Positions 32,170 through 46,200 of a stretch of DNA of 64,000 nucleotides are shown here, one piece after another. Location of the stretch: assembly GCF_037975245.1 (NCBI RefSeq), contig NC_092575.1:263001-327000 (forward strand), written 5' to 3'. The stretch is from Apostichopus japonicus (lineage: Eukaryota; Echinodermata; Holothuroidea; Aspidochirotida; Stichopodidae). The stretch's first letter is position 1; each line of letters starts with the position of its first letter. The position numbers and the translations under genes were made by a program. Below the pieces are notes generated by a model. That model was not told where the DNA came from and did not search any database. It saw nothing but the letters and a program-made list of their open reading frames with translations.

Positions 32170-33170
32170 TGTAGTATACAGATGATGTATGTTTATTGAT
32201 GTATGTTGTCATGGCCAGGAACATTGGCCAGGAACATTAATTGGCCTGGAATATTACCTGGATGGCCACCCTAGAGGGCCTCTAGTCTCTGGCTTAGAAG
32301 AGTCTGCTGGAGAGAATGGCTATAAGGGTCTATTGACCCCACATTCCATCAGCCTGTTCTTACATATCCTGAGTGTTGGGGCTCTAACTACAGTACATTC
32401 TCTGGTAGTTTATAGATTCCATGCTTTCAGGGGGTAGGAGTAAAGAGGGGGGGGGGGCACGTGCCCCCTCACTTTTTTCCAAAATAGCAAATGTGTCCTA
32501 CTGGCAAATAAATTGTGCCCCTTTGATTAAGAAAGTTCTTTTGGATATCTTAAGCCTAAAGTTGTTAATTTTCATATTTTATTTATAATTATTATTTATT
32601 TTTAGTCTGTACATGCTATTTTTAAAGTGGCATCCCATATCTTTTTGTAGCACAGTTAACAATAAACAATCTCAATGAATAGTATTGATAGGCATACTAA
32701 CACATCGTATATTTTTAAGTGATATGGCCGGTGTGTATCGGTTTATAGCATAACGAGTGGTGGTTGTGGAATGAGAAAATGCCCCTCTTATGTATTAACC
32801 CCCCCCACTTTTTGGTAGCTCCCTACCCCCTGCATGCTTTCCAAACTCTATTGAAATATGAGTTCCTCCTTGCTGTATTTCTAATCTTACTGTTGGTGGT
32901 CTGATCTTTTGAGAATTCACTAGAGCTGGTTTTACTAACACTTAGAATTTCAACAAAGTCATCAATTTTAATATCTATATCCTTCCATATATTATGTTGT
33001 AAAGTGTAACAAGGTCCTGATGCATGCATATATGGTGTTGAATCAGTCTTTTTTCTTTAATCCTTTCCTCATAGGATTTGCTTTCCATTCCTTGTAATAT
33101 ATAGTCTCGTCATTCTTTGTTGTACTTCTTCAAGTAAGCTAATATCCTTTTTGATTCCTTGCCCGAAGGC
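32170..33170 (-). mobile_element. LINE (CR1/jockey-like) 3' end relic, interrupted by a transposon
   Basis: Minus-strand translation from about 33160 gives DISLLEEVQQRMTRL, then DIDIKIDDFVEIL, then RNTARRNSYFNRVWKA. After the inserted element (32428-32832) it continues WNL...APTLRICKNRLME..GVNRPL. This is the usual end of non-LTR reverse transcriptases (LE.VQ+R.T+L ... F..R.V..WN.LP ... FK.RLD). Stops and frameshifts show that it is dead. The SINE at 43117 is not related to it as far as I can see. Confidence 0.75.
32428..32832. mobile_element. hAT-type MITE inside the LINE relic
   Basis: Ends CAGGGGGTAGGAG and CTCCCTACCCCCTG are inverted. Perfect 8-base duplication CATGCTTT (32420-32427 and 32833-32840). 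The LINE reading frame is interrupted exactly here. The 405-base interior is AT-rich with G/C tracts just inside each end. Confidence 0.88.
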
Positions 33171-34250
33171 TCAAGGAATCTATGCAATGGTGATTGCGTG
33201 TGTGGGTGTGTGTATATGTGACGCCCTTGGCTCGTAAACACGATAACTCAACAATGGCAAGATTGAAGTCATACTTGGTACAGTACATAGATGCGCCATA
33301 CTGAGTGGATGAACCATATTGATTCTGGTGCTCATCTCATGAGCACATTGGTATTAATGTGTTGACAGATAGTGGGTACATGGTTATACATATGTTCAAG
33401 TTGATATTATGCATATTTAAGAGGGGTGGGCTTAAGTTTATTTTCACTAAGATAGCTTGTAAACACGGTAACTTAACAAAGAGAAGCTGAGTTGAAGTCA
33501 TACTTGATACATATATGCACCATAGTGAGTACAAGAGCCCTATTGATTTTGGTGCTCATCTCATGAATAATAATGAGGTCACAGGGTCAAATGTAAAAAT
33601 TTTAATTCAAATGCTAATAACTCGACTGCAAGAAAAAAGTCAGAATTTTTTTATATACTTAATATTAATATGGAATTGGTAGAATGCGGGTACATGGTAA
33701 TATATGTTCAAGTTGATATTGCATATTTATTAGGGGGCCTGGCTTAAGTTGATTTTCACTAAAATAGCTTGTAAATACGGTAAAGTGAACAATGACAAGT
33801 TGGATTGAAGTCATACTTGATACAGTATAGCCATAGTGAGTAGAAGAGATTTTGGTGCTCATCTCATGAATAATAATGAGGTCACGGGGCAAATGTTTGT
33901 GTGAAGGTGTTGGTAAATAGCAGGTACATGATAATATATCTTTTATGTGATATTATGCACATTTATTAGGGGCATGAGCTTGAGTTGATTTTTGCTAAAA
34001 ATAGCTTGTAAACATTGTAAGTTAACATAGTGGTCCACAGTCAGTGAAAGAACCTTGCTGATATAGATAACCTCAATAAGCCCACTGGCTTTCTGGTTTA
34101 AATATGGCTTCAAAACCTGTATGCAATATCCAGGGGTGGTCTTACAAGGGACTTGTACATGTAGGTTCAGTACAACATTGTGATCAAAGTTGGTTAAGTT
34201 TTGTTTGTTAATGCACATAACTATATATTGGGCTTTCTTTGTCCATTCTG
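33171..34250 (-). repeat. dispersed repeat, diverged ~300-base tandem units (same family as 3000-3800)
   Basis: AATAGCTTGTAAACACGGTAA, GTTGAAGTCATACTTGATAC and GGTGCTCATCTCATGA recur near 33230-33340, 33450-33570, 33765-33870 and 34000. The left end (GCAAGGAATC-type and CATTGCATAGATTCC on the minus strand, about 33160-33190) matches the end of the block at 3000-3800 in the opposite orientation. Confidence 0.65.
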
Positions 34251-34799
34251 CACACACATGTCAACTGAATTTCATTGATATATTCACATATACATTCACA
34301 AATCTTTTTTCCTCATCGCTATCTTTAAATTCCTTTATATTTGTATTTTGGATAACCGGCCCTGTCCAAAATGCATTATCAACATTTCCCTATATTGAAT
34401 TTCTTTTTGCACTTTTTGGTTTGTGTCATATGTCTAAATCTTACCGTAGCTATTGCTGGTCATAGCTCCCACATCTCCTATTGGGCCTATTACTATGTGT
34501 TATCTGCGAACTTAATTCCGACTGCACGCCTATATGTCTATAAATTTAATTGCATTGAAGAACTAAATTCAACTGTATTGAAATATGACGTTTTTTACGG
34601 CCAAAAATGCCTGCCCCTTTTCTCCGATGGCCGCCGTGCACTTTTTGAGATCAAAATTATATTTTATGTCAGCGATATTAAATAAAATGTCACACGGCGG
34701 AATCGCGCAAAGAGTTCTCACAAACCCGCATAAAATTTGAAACAGTGCGGGAGGTTCGCGCACAATCACCGGGAACTTCCCTCATAGTCATTTAATTCG
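34251..34799. other. intergenic DNA, nothing recognised
   Basis: Short open stretches exist on both strands without family resemblance or exon-like borders. Confidence 0.35.
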
Positions 34800-35300
34800 A
34801 TCAGTACCAGCGACAAAAACCTAAAATCCCCAGCAATCTCCGACCACATGGTAGCCTAACTTCACACTAAGTCAACATGGAAATCTAACCTAGCCATCTT
34901 TTTATTCGCTCAAGTTGTGTCGCAAATAAAAAATAAAAATATCCATGAAAATCTGCAATCTTCGACCGCATGTTAGCCTAACAACCATACAAAGTCAATG
35001 GGAAATGTAGCCTAACCATCGGGTTTGCAAAAAAAAATTTGCGTAGCTTTGTTTACATACTTTCCTTGCTGCTATAGTCGCGCGCAAGGTAGCCGAACAC
35101 CACACGTAGTCAACGGGAAAACCTAGCCTAAGCATCTCTTTATTCGCTGAAATTGTGACGCAGTTAGCTAGAACTAAAATGTCCATGAAATACAGTACTG
35201 CAACCTTCGACCACATGTTAGCCTAACAACCACACCAAGTCTATAAGAAATGTAGCCTAACCATCGGTTTGCCAAAAAAAAAAAAAAAAAATGCGTAGCT
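34800..35300. repeat. imperfect tandem duplication with ~120-290-base periodicity
   Basis: TTCGACCACATGTTAGCCTAAC, AAGTCAATGGGAAATGTAGCC and TTGCGTAGCTTTGTTTA each recur (about 34840-34900, 34965-35060, 35095-35130, 35210-35310). No ends are defined. Mixed single copies alternate with A-tracts. Confidence 0.65.
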
Positions 35301-36109
35301 TTGTTTATAACTTTCAATTTGCTGGAAATCGGCAGTTGTTTGGAAGACAGTGCTATGTCTTAAAGAGGGAATGTTGTATTTTACGTACACCGTTGCTGTG
35401 GCGATGGATTGAAGGTTTTAACTTTGATTACTTTTCAGCGGTATAATATTTTTCGGTTTCGTATTTGGTGGTCGTATTTTATCCACACGAAAAAATACAT
35501 GATCGAAGGAAAGGGTACCTTCAGTAGAAGTAAACCTCTGTTTTCTATTTCAGTTGATGGATTATTGGTTTTTCGTCATATATTCGATGGCTTGACGTTA
35601 TTTGCCAAATGATAGCAAATGTTTGTGATTAAACTTTTAATGAATTTGCTATACGGTCGCAGCACTAGGAAGAGGGTTATTGTGCTTACTTTATCCTGTT
35701 GAATGCACAACCATTTCCATAGACAGCATATCGAACTTTGAAAAAGAGCCCCACCCCCCCCTAAACCTTAAAAAATTCCTCGTAAATACATCAAGAGGGG
35801 CGTTTATAACATTTTCGAAAATAGCCCCCAAAGCCAAATCTTAATTCCTACCCTACAGGGAGTGTTTCGTGTGCAAATCAAATTTCCCCAGAACCAAAAA
35901 AAAAACAAAAAAAAACGGGAAAATAACCGAACACGTACATCACATGCTCTATGATCAAACGCACAGAGCGCGTCGGTTGGACTTAACTTGCTGATTTTTG
36001 AATAATTTTTCAGCATCAATAAACAAGTTTAAAAGAACTTGCTGTTGTTATAGTTACATTTTCAGCATTAATTACCCTATATACCCTTATATACCCTTAG
36101 AGAAAGGCT

Positions 36110-36110
<1 letters not shown>
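35301..36110. other. intergenic DNA upstream of PRODH
   Basis: No exon or RNA gene can be supported. A-tract at 35897-35914. Confidence 0.35.

Positions 36111-36195
<85 letters not shown>
36111..36195. repeat. (TA)n microsatellite
   Basis: About 42 uninterrupted TA repeats. A second interrupted (TA)n tract with TATGAC interruptions follows at about 36372-36488. Confidence 0.95.
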
Positions 36196-36198
<3 letters not shown>

Positions 36199-36239
36199 AA
36201 TAACGGAAAAACTGTTAAACAACTATGCTGCATTTAGAG

Positions 36240-36445
36240 AAAGGCTGGATCTCGAGTGAGATACAATAATTGAATTAGGTAAGTGATTGGAAGTAAAACA
36301 GCCAATGTTTGGTTTTTGCAGAGCTTTCGAGCAGAACTAGCTCTTCTTCAGTGCATGATCACCGAAAGTGACTATATATATATATATGACTATATATATA
36401 TATATGACTATATATATATATATATGACTATATATGACTATATAT

Positions 36446-36488
<43 letters not shown>
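36240..36488. repeat. repeat with AGCTTTCGAGCAGAACTAGC motif and interrupted (TA)n tail
   Basis: Contains CAGAGCTTTCGAGCAGAACT, then AGCTCTTCTTCAGTGCATGA, a motif I associate with dispersed retroelement-linked repeats in invertebrates. Then comes a (TA)n tail broken by TATGAC. A phrase AGAGAAAGGCTGGAT occurs both before and after the first (TA)n (36100 and 36236), as if the microsatellite expanded within a duplicated segment. Confidence 0.5.
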
Positions 36489-36489
<1 letters not shown>

Positions 36490-36813
36490 CTTTCTGCCTC
36501 CAATTATACTAGAGACATCAAACTATGTGTTGACCTATCAAGGGCCATTCCGATATTATTAAGGAAATATTATGTTGAGACACTTATTGTAATTGGCCAT
36601 TTTCTTCTTCAATTTACTTTAGAATCCCAAAGAAAACTATAGAATTGATGATTGTGTAGCATCAATGTGACTCTTATTCACACATGTTTACAATATTTTG
36701 ATTTGAAATGAATTGAAGCATAAATATCTTTTATGTATCATGACCAATATCAATTACTTTCTACTCGTAGGGATTGTCACTATAGGAAGGGGAGAAAGGA
36801 AAGTCAAAGGACA

Positions 36814-37236
36814 ATGAGTTGGTTTCAACTGATAAAGAGAAGAGTGTTGACTTCCTCCAGTCAGAATCCAGTGCTGAGAACATTATTTACTCCTATCGTA
36901 AATGGCTCCAGAATAATTCACTTTAATTGGTCAAATAAGCCGCATATAGAAGTGTCAAAGAACACTACAAAGGAGATGAACGGTTCCAGAATGTTTTTTG
37001 AAGCATTTGCAGGTGTGAAGCTGTCTTCAAGATCATTCCATTACAGACTGAAATCATCATCTGCTATGCCAGATGTCATCCTCAGTGAGAAAGACAGAAT
37101 TACAGACCATAATAAAGAAGTGGATTTTTCAAGGCCAGAAATTATTTATGAAAAAAAGAGAACTGCAGAGTTATTGAGAGGTCTCCTGATTCTTCAGTTA
37201 TCTAGTTTTGATGCTTTTGTACAAAATTCAATGAAG
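36814..37236 (+). CDS. PRODH: PRODH exon 1 (coding)
   Basis: 141 codons from ATGAGTTGG, ending TCAATGAAG|GTGAGT, phase 0. The open frame extends upstream to 36733, but the ATG at 36814 begins a basic, mitochondrial-type leader. A possible acceptor (TTTCTACTCGTAG, 36758-36770) suggests an upstream non-coding exon. It encodes the leader and VDFSRPEIIYEKKRTAELLR, the usual start of the conserved region. Confidence 0.88.
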
Positions 37237-40200
37237 GTGAGTTTCATCATATGCAAGTATGAACTCTTGGAACAAAATCCAAATGTATGACTATAGGATT
37301 GTTCCTGTATAATGAGATTGACAGACTTTCACCTTCCTGTGTGTTTGACAGCTGTACATACATTGGTAGCATATCCATGACAATATATGAAATCTGTAAA
37401 CACAGTTTCTAGTAACTCAGCTATATATTTCCTGCGGCACTAGCTCATGTGACACGACATATTGACATCACCTTATCTTATCAATTGTATGGTAATATTG
37501 ATGTGCAGTTAGTTTGGCATTAGCTTTGATCACGTTCCAATTAACTTAATGGTTCATATTATACTGTACAGTATTTAGAGGATATATACTCAGCGAGACA
37601 GACACCTGGTATTGATTCAAATATTGATTCATACAGTAAAGTATTATGAGGAGATAGATTACATGGTGTCAATTCCAAGGGTTCATATTGCACAGTAATA
37701 TTTAGAGTATAACTGTACAGAGCACAGGAAGACAGGTACATGTATGATGTGAATTCAAATGGTCCATATTGCCCTGTATCTTTTACAGGAATACACAGGA
37801 TCAATTCCAATGGTAGTTTATATCATACTATATCATATCATACTATATATCATAGTATATATTTAGAGGACATACACAGGGGACAATACACAGTATCAAT
37901 TCCAATGGTAGTTTATATATAGTACTATATATTTAGAGGATATACACATGAAGACATAATGCATGTTATCAATTCCAATGCTACTTATTTTACTGTGTAT
38001 TTTAGAGGACATGCACAGGGAGACAGAATACACAGTATCAATTCCTATGGTACATATTGAACTGTATATTTAGAGGACACACATAGGGAGACAATGCACA
38101 TTACAATTCCAATGGTACATATTGTATACTTTAAAGGACATACACAGGGAGACAGAATACACACTGGTATCAATTCTAATGGTAGTTTATATTGTACTGT
38201 ATTAGAGGATATGCACAGGGAGACATAATGCATGTTATCAATTCCAGTGGCTCGTATTGAACTGTATTTAGAGGATATATACACAGGGAAACAGAATATT
38301 TGGTATCATTTCCAGTTGTTTGTAATCTATTGCTTTTAGAGGATATACACAGTGAGATAGAATTTGCAATCATTCATATGTTACTGTAATGTATGTAACT
38401 GTATTTGGACTCATCTATCATTCTTTGTAACATATTGTAGCTGATGACTCTAGGACAATCGTTCCTTGGGCAGAGACTCTTCAATTGGCTCATGCGGAGG
38501 ACATTCTTTGGACAATTTGCTATTGAACAACGCCAAGAAGAGATACTGACTGAAAAACAGAGACTAGAAGAATGTGGAATAGCTTCTATATTTGCAATGA
38601 CTGCTGAAGAGGATGTTGGTGAAGATTCTGACCAGTGAGAATAACGTCCATGGCATGTCTTTTACTAATAAACCACCATTTAATCTGCACTCAAAATATA
38701 GCAAATTAAGATATGAATTTTTCTTGCTATTTATGTCATGGATGCAATGGGATCTCTTTTATGAAGGGATTCCTGGTTTTCATTAGTTAAGTCGGTTTTA
38801 AGTCAAGTAAAATGATAAGTAACAAGTAAGAATGCAGAAGTATGCTCTTGATGATCAAACTTCTTGCAAAATTGAATAAGAAGAACTCAGATTGTTTTAC
38901 TTGAACTTATGAGAATGAGAAGTACAGTTAACAGCATATGGTTAGAGTTTTCATTGGCCATTATACTACCTATCACTTTATATACCATTTGACCTCCATT
39001 TGACCTCCATTTGACCTCCATTTGACCTAGAATTTGTTTGTTTGCTTTGTGTGGTTCTGGAGTAGTTTCAATGAAGATCGATACGACAGGAACCTGGAAT
39101 CAATGTTACTCTGCTTGGAGATGACTGACCAGATGTGTCAAATGGTAACCAGGCCAAAACTGACTCAACTTAAAGTCTCATCCTATGTGAAAGCAGATGT
39201 GTTGGTAAGTTGGAAGTGGCATGTAGTGCAAATAGTAATTATAATATCTGGAATCAATGTTACTCTGCTTGGAGATGACTGACCAGATGTGTCAAATGGT
39301 AACCAGGCCAAAACTGACTCAACTTAAAGTCTCATCCTATGTGAAAGCAGATGTGTTGGTAAGTTGGAAGTGGCATGTAGTGTAAATAGTAATTATAATA
39401 TCTGGAATCAATGTTACTCTGCTTGGAGATGACTGACCGGATGTGTCAAATGGTAACCAGGCCAAAACTGACTCAACTTAAAGTCTCTTCCTATGTGAAA
39501 GCAGATGTGTTGGTAAGTTGGAAGTGGCATGTAGTGTAAATAGTAATTATAATATCTGGAATCAATGTTACTCTGCTTGGATATGACTGACCGGATGTGT
39601 CAAATGGTAACCAGACCAAAACTGACTCAACTGAAAGTCTCATCCTATGTGAAAGCAGATGTGTTGGTAAGTTGGAAGTGGCATGTAGTATAAATAGTAA
39701 TTATAATATCTGGAATCAATGTTACTCTGCTTGGAGATGACTGACCGGATGTGTCAAATGGTAACCAGACCAAAACTGACTCAACTTAAAGTCTCATCCT
39801 ATGTGAAAGCAGATGTGTTGGTAAGTTGGAAGTGGCATGTAGTGCAAATAGTAATTATAATATCGTTACAGAACTTTAGTCTTAGTAAGATCCTGTTCAA
39901 AAGTAGATTGGCACAAAAATGGAGAAAACTAATTTTTTAGAGACACTGATTAATTAGTAAATGAAACATGTTTATTACTGAAAGTGAAAAAGCCAGGCTA
40001 TATAACGTAGAGAATCATTTGATCAACAGTTGTTCCTACTCCCAAGTAGTTAATTCTAATCATTTTGTATTGTCGTTAATTCTAATCATTTTTGTATTGT
40101 CTTTAGCCTACAAGTAAGCAATTTTCTTTGATTTGTTTGAAGTACCTTCCTATAAGATATACATGTTCTCTCTAAACTTTCTTTGAAAGTTGAATCTATG

Positions 40201-43200
40201 AATCCCTTGAATATATTGCTTTAATTGTTAAATAAAATGTTTTGAGTGAATAAATTGCCAATAACGATTAGTCTAAGCTGGTCAAATTTGACTTTCAGTA
40301 CAGTATAGATAGAGGTAGGTATATATGTGCCAAGTTGTCATGAACTCTGTTCCAAATAGTTCTCCAAAAGGTTATGGGTATGCAGGACCACAATACTACT
40401 GTACAGGGTAGTTGGTCAGAATAAATGAAATTAAACTATGGCTGAGTTTCTCTGGCATGCTAAATCTTTATTTGTGGAGCTGATATTCAGCCCAAGGCCT
40501 TCATGACAGGTTCCTTTTGCGGTTTGCGAGCTCTTGGTTCAGTTGCTAGTGCTTCCTGTAGACCAAGAATCAAGCTATGTTTGGGTAACGTAGCGTGTTA
40601 AGAGAAGGACATCTCCAAAACAATATTGTAATAGTTCATTCAATCAATCTTTATCTAAACATAGAATGGGCACAAAACATTAACTTTAAGGTGTTGGTAT
40701 GTTACAGAGAATTGATTTCTGTTGTAAAAATGAATTAAATTATTCAGGGCTGATAGCCAGATGGTTCCTTTGTAGGAATCAAAACTTCTGTAGCATGATT
40801 CTATTGTTTGTCCAGACAAAACCTTAAGGTTGCCTTAGTTTAGTTGAATCTGGTGGGTGAGGAATATTGTTGATGTATTTGTAATGATAACTACTAGTGA
40901 AACTTCACAAACTGCTTAAAGCTTCTATACTTAAAGAGAACAGAGTCTGTACATAAGACAAACATATAAATGTGCTGAGTGGGTTGAAAACAGTTACATT
41001 AACTTAGGCTAGGGTCCTTATTGATATGGATTAGTAACATTGGAAATAAAGAATGCAGCAGATGTTGATATCATGTTATTTTCAATAGTAAGTAATAGCA
41101 TAGCCATTCAAGTACATACAATTTACCAGCACCTCCAACTTTGATATGACACGTTTACAATTTGTAAATTTATTTGGCAGGCAAAGGTTTCTGAAGTTCT
41201 TGGACAACTAAATGGAGATTTGATGATACCTGGCAATGCTGTGAGTCTGGAAAATTTTGCTCAGGGTCTGCATGGAAAGATGCAGGTAGGTAGTGTAGCT
41301 GATAAAATATTGATATCACACTTAGACGTATGACACAATAACATCTCCAAGCTGGAATGCATCAAAGAGTGTGTCATGCTTCCAGTTTTCACAACTTGAT
41401 TCTGTTATGTGGAATGTTAAGTGTGTAAACATATCCACATTAGAATGTAAATTGTTGTTGCATGGCCTGTATAGGTACTTGCAGTCTAGTTATTGGAAAT
41501 ATTAAATTTTATGTAATGGAATATTATTCAAAGGTTAAAACCTCTCACTTCAAAATTAAGTGTAACCTTGCTGCAGTATGTTTCCTAATGAGTAACATTA
41601 GAGAACTATGGAAAACAGGCTCTAACACAGGATTCCAATTTGCATATGAATGTTTGGATCAAATTTATAAACATCCAGTTATTTCTGTAGGGAGAATTCT
41701 TTGCAACAAAATTCTGTCCTTACTGCTTCCTTGCTGAAGGCATAATTAGATAATAAATGCAGTACTTGCATGTGGTTGCATGGGTTAATGTTTCGTGTGT
41801 ATACATGTGTATGTTACTCTTTGTCTTTTAAACACAATAGCAGGATGGTTGACCCTCATATGTTGCATATTGATGAGCCTAAGGCACTGTAAGTTCTAAT
41901 ACTATTTTTGATGGAAGTCAAAGTTCAGCTGAGGTGCACAGAGGTCAAAGTCCAAAAACTGATTAACTTTGTAAATGCTGAAACTAAAAGCTTTATGTTA
42001 ACATGCTTCTTGAAATGAATCGTTTGTAGGAAATTTGCTAGGTTAGTATGTACCTTTCATAGTGCATACAAAAGCCCTGTTATTTTCTATGGAGGTTCAA
42101 AAGGCATTTGTGGTGAACAGAGCTCAAACGACTAAAATCAACCGTGATTAAACTTGACATGTTTGTCTGTAAGAACCTTACTGATCACTTGAAGTCAACA
42201 TTGGTCAAAACTTTATAAATTGTTTACAATGTTACTAATGAATGTTCTCATAAAAAATGTGGTAAGAAATCTTGTTGACTTTAAGATACTGGTCATGACA
42301 GTCTAGTATGCAGATTAAGTTTGTTGTAACTGATGTAAAATAATCAAATTATATACACTTCTTTTTTTTTGCTTCAGAATATTCCTGAACTTTCGGAAGC
42401 AGAAATGAAGCATATACGACGCGCTATGTTACGTCTCGATGCCATTGCACAGGTAAGTTTCGATTGGTTCAGCTATTGTCTTTGTACAGGTTTACACATC
42501 TAGGTTAATGAACATACCAGTACAGTTTAACATGATAGTGCTAATTAAGAATGGGCAGATTTACAGCAGCAATCTGTAGTTTTGACTACAAAGCGAATAC
42601 TTGGTTACAACTCCTAGCACTGGTGCACGGCATCTCTATAAGCCTTATGAGAACAATAATATCTGTTTTAATAAATTGATATGAATCTCAAACCCTTTTA
42701 TCATATCTGTTTATCTGTAGGGTAATAAATTAATTCTACCCCACATAGATTTGTGTTGTGCAGTGTCTGACAATGGCAAGGATATGTAATAACAATATGT
42801 TAGAAGGCAAAGCTATTATCTTGTTAAACAGATCAGATTAATACAGAGAGTCTGCAACACACTTGCCAGTCAGTCTGTGGATACTAAAAATATGTTTTAA
42901 TGCCGTAGTGTTAATTGAATGAAATAGAGAAGGGTACAGCTGTTTGCACATAAAATTAGCTGGCATTGTGTTACAAACTCCCAAACAATTATTAGTAACA
43001 CTGGATAAGTGTGGGTATCATTCAAACCAAACGTAAAAATCTTTGATGGTTATTAGTGAGAAGGTCTCACCTTTTGTTAACATTTCAGCTCCAGTCAGGA
43101 TCTCTAATGATTTTTTGAGAGCGTGGTGGCCAATTGGCTAAGGCATAGGACTCGTGATCCAAGGATTGCTGGTTCGATTCCTGCCTAGTTCATTACGTTG

Positions 43201-46200
43201 TGTCCTTTGGCAAGATGCTTTATCTCACTTGCCTCTCTCCACCCAGGGGTTAAATGGGTACCTGTGAGGTAACTTGTCATTTGGCGCAGTATATAACTGC
43301 TGCCGACTGGAGGGATTGTCTCTGGGACAGGTTATCATTTACCAGGGGTAATATAACATCTGTAAAGCGCTTTGAGACCTATCGCTGGTATAAAGCGCTA
43401 TATTAAAAGCAAATATTATTAAATATTATTATGCTAATCCAAGACTTTACTTCTTTGTTTTTTAAGCAGAAAGCTTCTGACAAAAATATTCATATACTGG
43501 TGGACGCAGAGAAGGTGAACATTAACCCCAGCTTGAGCCTTATCGCCATGGCAATGATGAAGAAGTTTAATGTTAGGAAAGCAGTAACCTGGAACACATA
43601 TCAGTGTTATCTGAAAGTAAGATTCAAAATCATGAATCTGTAGTTGAGATTTTGTTGAGGGACGTTACTTAAAATGATACAAGTTTCCAATGTTGCTTAC
43701 ATCTGTTTGTGCAATTTGTAACTTGTGAAATAATGTAAATTAGTCTGTCAGAGGTAGGGAAAAGTGTATGTGTTAGTCATTAGAATGCATATAAAATAAT
43801 CAAGTATAGCATCCTAGAGGTTCATTCCTCAGCCACATACAGTAAGGTAGGGTTTGCCTATCCAGTATCATGCCAGGCAGTACTTGTGCTGTTTGTTGTT
43901 GAAGAGAGAATTGCCAAATAGATTGGTAATGAGGTTGCCACGTGATGTGGGATTTTAGTGCTATTGCATCAACACACTGGGGATTAGTGGTTATTATCAT
44001 TACTCATAATTGTTAACACTGCTCATTCTTTTGCAATTTTTTACAAGCAGTTTGGTACAATTTTGGACAAAAAGTATTTATAGAATAAAAGTAACAAAGG
44101 GTAGTCTGAAATGCTTTATTCCAATATAGCAGACGGATGTTTGGTTAGTGTCTCCTGCAAATCTCACTTGTGTTGAAGATTAGAGATGTGTGGTTAATTG
44201 TGAAGAGAGATTTAATTTTCAAGGAAGTATGTCTTTTAACACATAATCCCATCAATTGACCTTCCCTATATTCATAAGGTTGTCTCTGTGGATATGTCCT
44301 ATGGATTATTTTCAATCTTGTTTGCAGGACACAGAGACGTGCTTGCTCAGACACGCTCAACTTGCTGATAAAGAGGGCATTTGCTTTGGTGTCAAGCTGG
44401 TTCGTGGTGCCTATATGGATGGAGAGAAGATTAATGCTGAACGAGATGGACTCCCAGGTAAGATCTGCCTTTCACCAATGTATAATAAAGGTGACAGCTT
44501 CATACAGGGGTTGAGTATAGTGTGTAGAGCTTTCAAGACATCACAGTGTATGTACCTGAAAATAACGGATTGCATTCATTACTTTTAGAAGAGAATATTT
44601 CATATATCCAGAAGGGACCATTCATTGATTCCGATATATAATTTGAATAATTTAATTGATAGAGATGCAATTAATTTTATTTGTGTAAATTTTCTTCAAA
44701 ACACTTTCAAATCAAGTTACTTTTGATACAAGGTGATAAAATGTTCAGGATATTATTTAATGCACAGCTAGGAAGTGACTGAATTTGAAGATGTATCACT
44801 GTCACTAACCAACAATGTGACTCTCATACTATGATCCTTGTGACAATGCTATACAGATTGAACACATTTCAGCCAGAATAATGTTTCCTTAGTTTATAAG
44901 TTGAGTGACTGCATCATTGCTGCTCTAGTTGTACAGTATCTGTCACAAACAGTTTATTTTTTGCATGTCTTTCTTGATCTTTAGAAAAGGGAACTCCCCT
45001 CTAATCGTTTAATTTTTTTTTTTTTTTTTTTTTGCAGTGCCCATTCATGATTCCTATGAAGCCACAAACATCATGTACGATGCTATGGTTGAGTTTCTAA
45101 TGCACCGCTGTGTAGTGCGGCCAAACATGCTAGAAACAAGATTCATCATAGCCACGCACAATGAAGAATCAATTCTCAAAGCTATTTGCCTGTAAGTATA
45201 ACAAGTAAGCAAAGAATGGAATAACTAAAATAGTCTGTTAGATCATGTCTTATATGTTGAAGCACAATAATGGCTTGTACTTACTTGATCAGAACTAGGT
45301 GTGCAGTCATCACCAAGCATTTTCATGCTCTCACACTATTATCACAGGGGATCCTTTTTCCAGTTATAATCCAGGATGATTAAGTCCTACCTGTTGGTTC
45401 ACCTTTCCAGCTAAGCTAGTGTTTAACTAATTAATTGTATTAGTCATTACACTTACATGATTAAACTGAGACATCTTCCTAGGTTTTATTGATTCCAATG
45501 TACTAAGTATTGGTCATTGCACTTACATGACTAACCTGAGACATCTTCCTAGGTTTTATTAATTCCAATGTACTAAGTATTGGTCATTGCACATGACTAA
45601 ACTGAGACATCTTCCTAGGTTTTATTGATTCCAATGTACTAAGTATTGGTCATTGCACTTACATGACTAAACTGAGACATCTTCCTAGGTTTTATTGATT
45701 CCAATGTACTAAGTATTGGTCATTGCACATGACTAAACTGAGACATCTTCCTAGGTTTTATTGATTCCAATGTACTAACTATTGGTCATTGCACTTACAT
45801 GACTAAACTGAGACATCTTCCTAGGTTTTATTGATTCCAATGTACTAAGTATTGGTCATTGCACTTACATGACTAAACTGAGACATCTTCCTAGGTTTTA
45901 TTGATTCCAATGTACTAAGTATTGGTCATTGCACATGACTAAACTGAGACATCTTCCTAGTTTTTATTGATTCCAGTGAAAGAAGTTAGATGTAGAGACA
46001 GCATATCAAACCATAAAGAAATCCAATTGCTTGAATACAAACACATTGTTGTGTTTGCTACAGAAGGTAACCATTGTTTCTATCATTTACAGAATGAAGG
46101 AACTAGGTGTGTCTTCTGCCTGTGATAAAGTTACCTTTGGTCAGCTCTATGGAATGTGTGACCATGTATCCTATGCTCTCGGTAAGTAGTTTGTACATCA

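Noticed and set aside
36110-36230. Membrane-like (IY)n open frame
   Set aside because: Translation of a (TA)n microsatellite.
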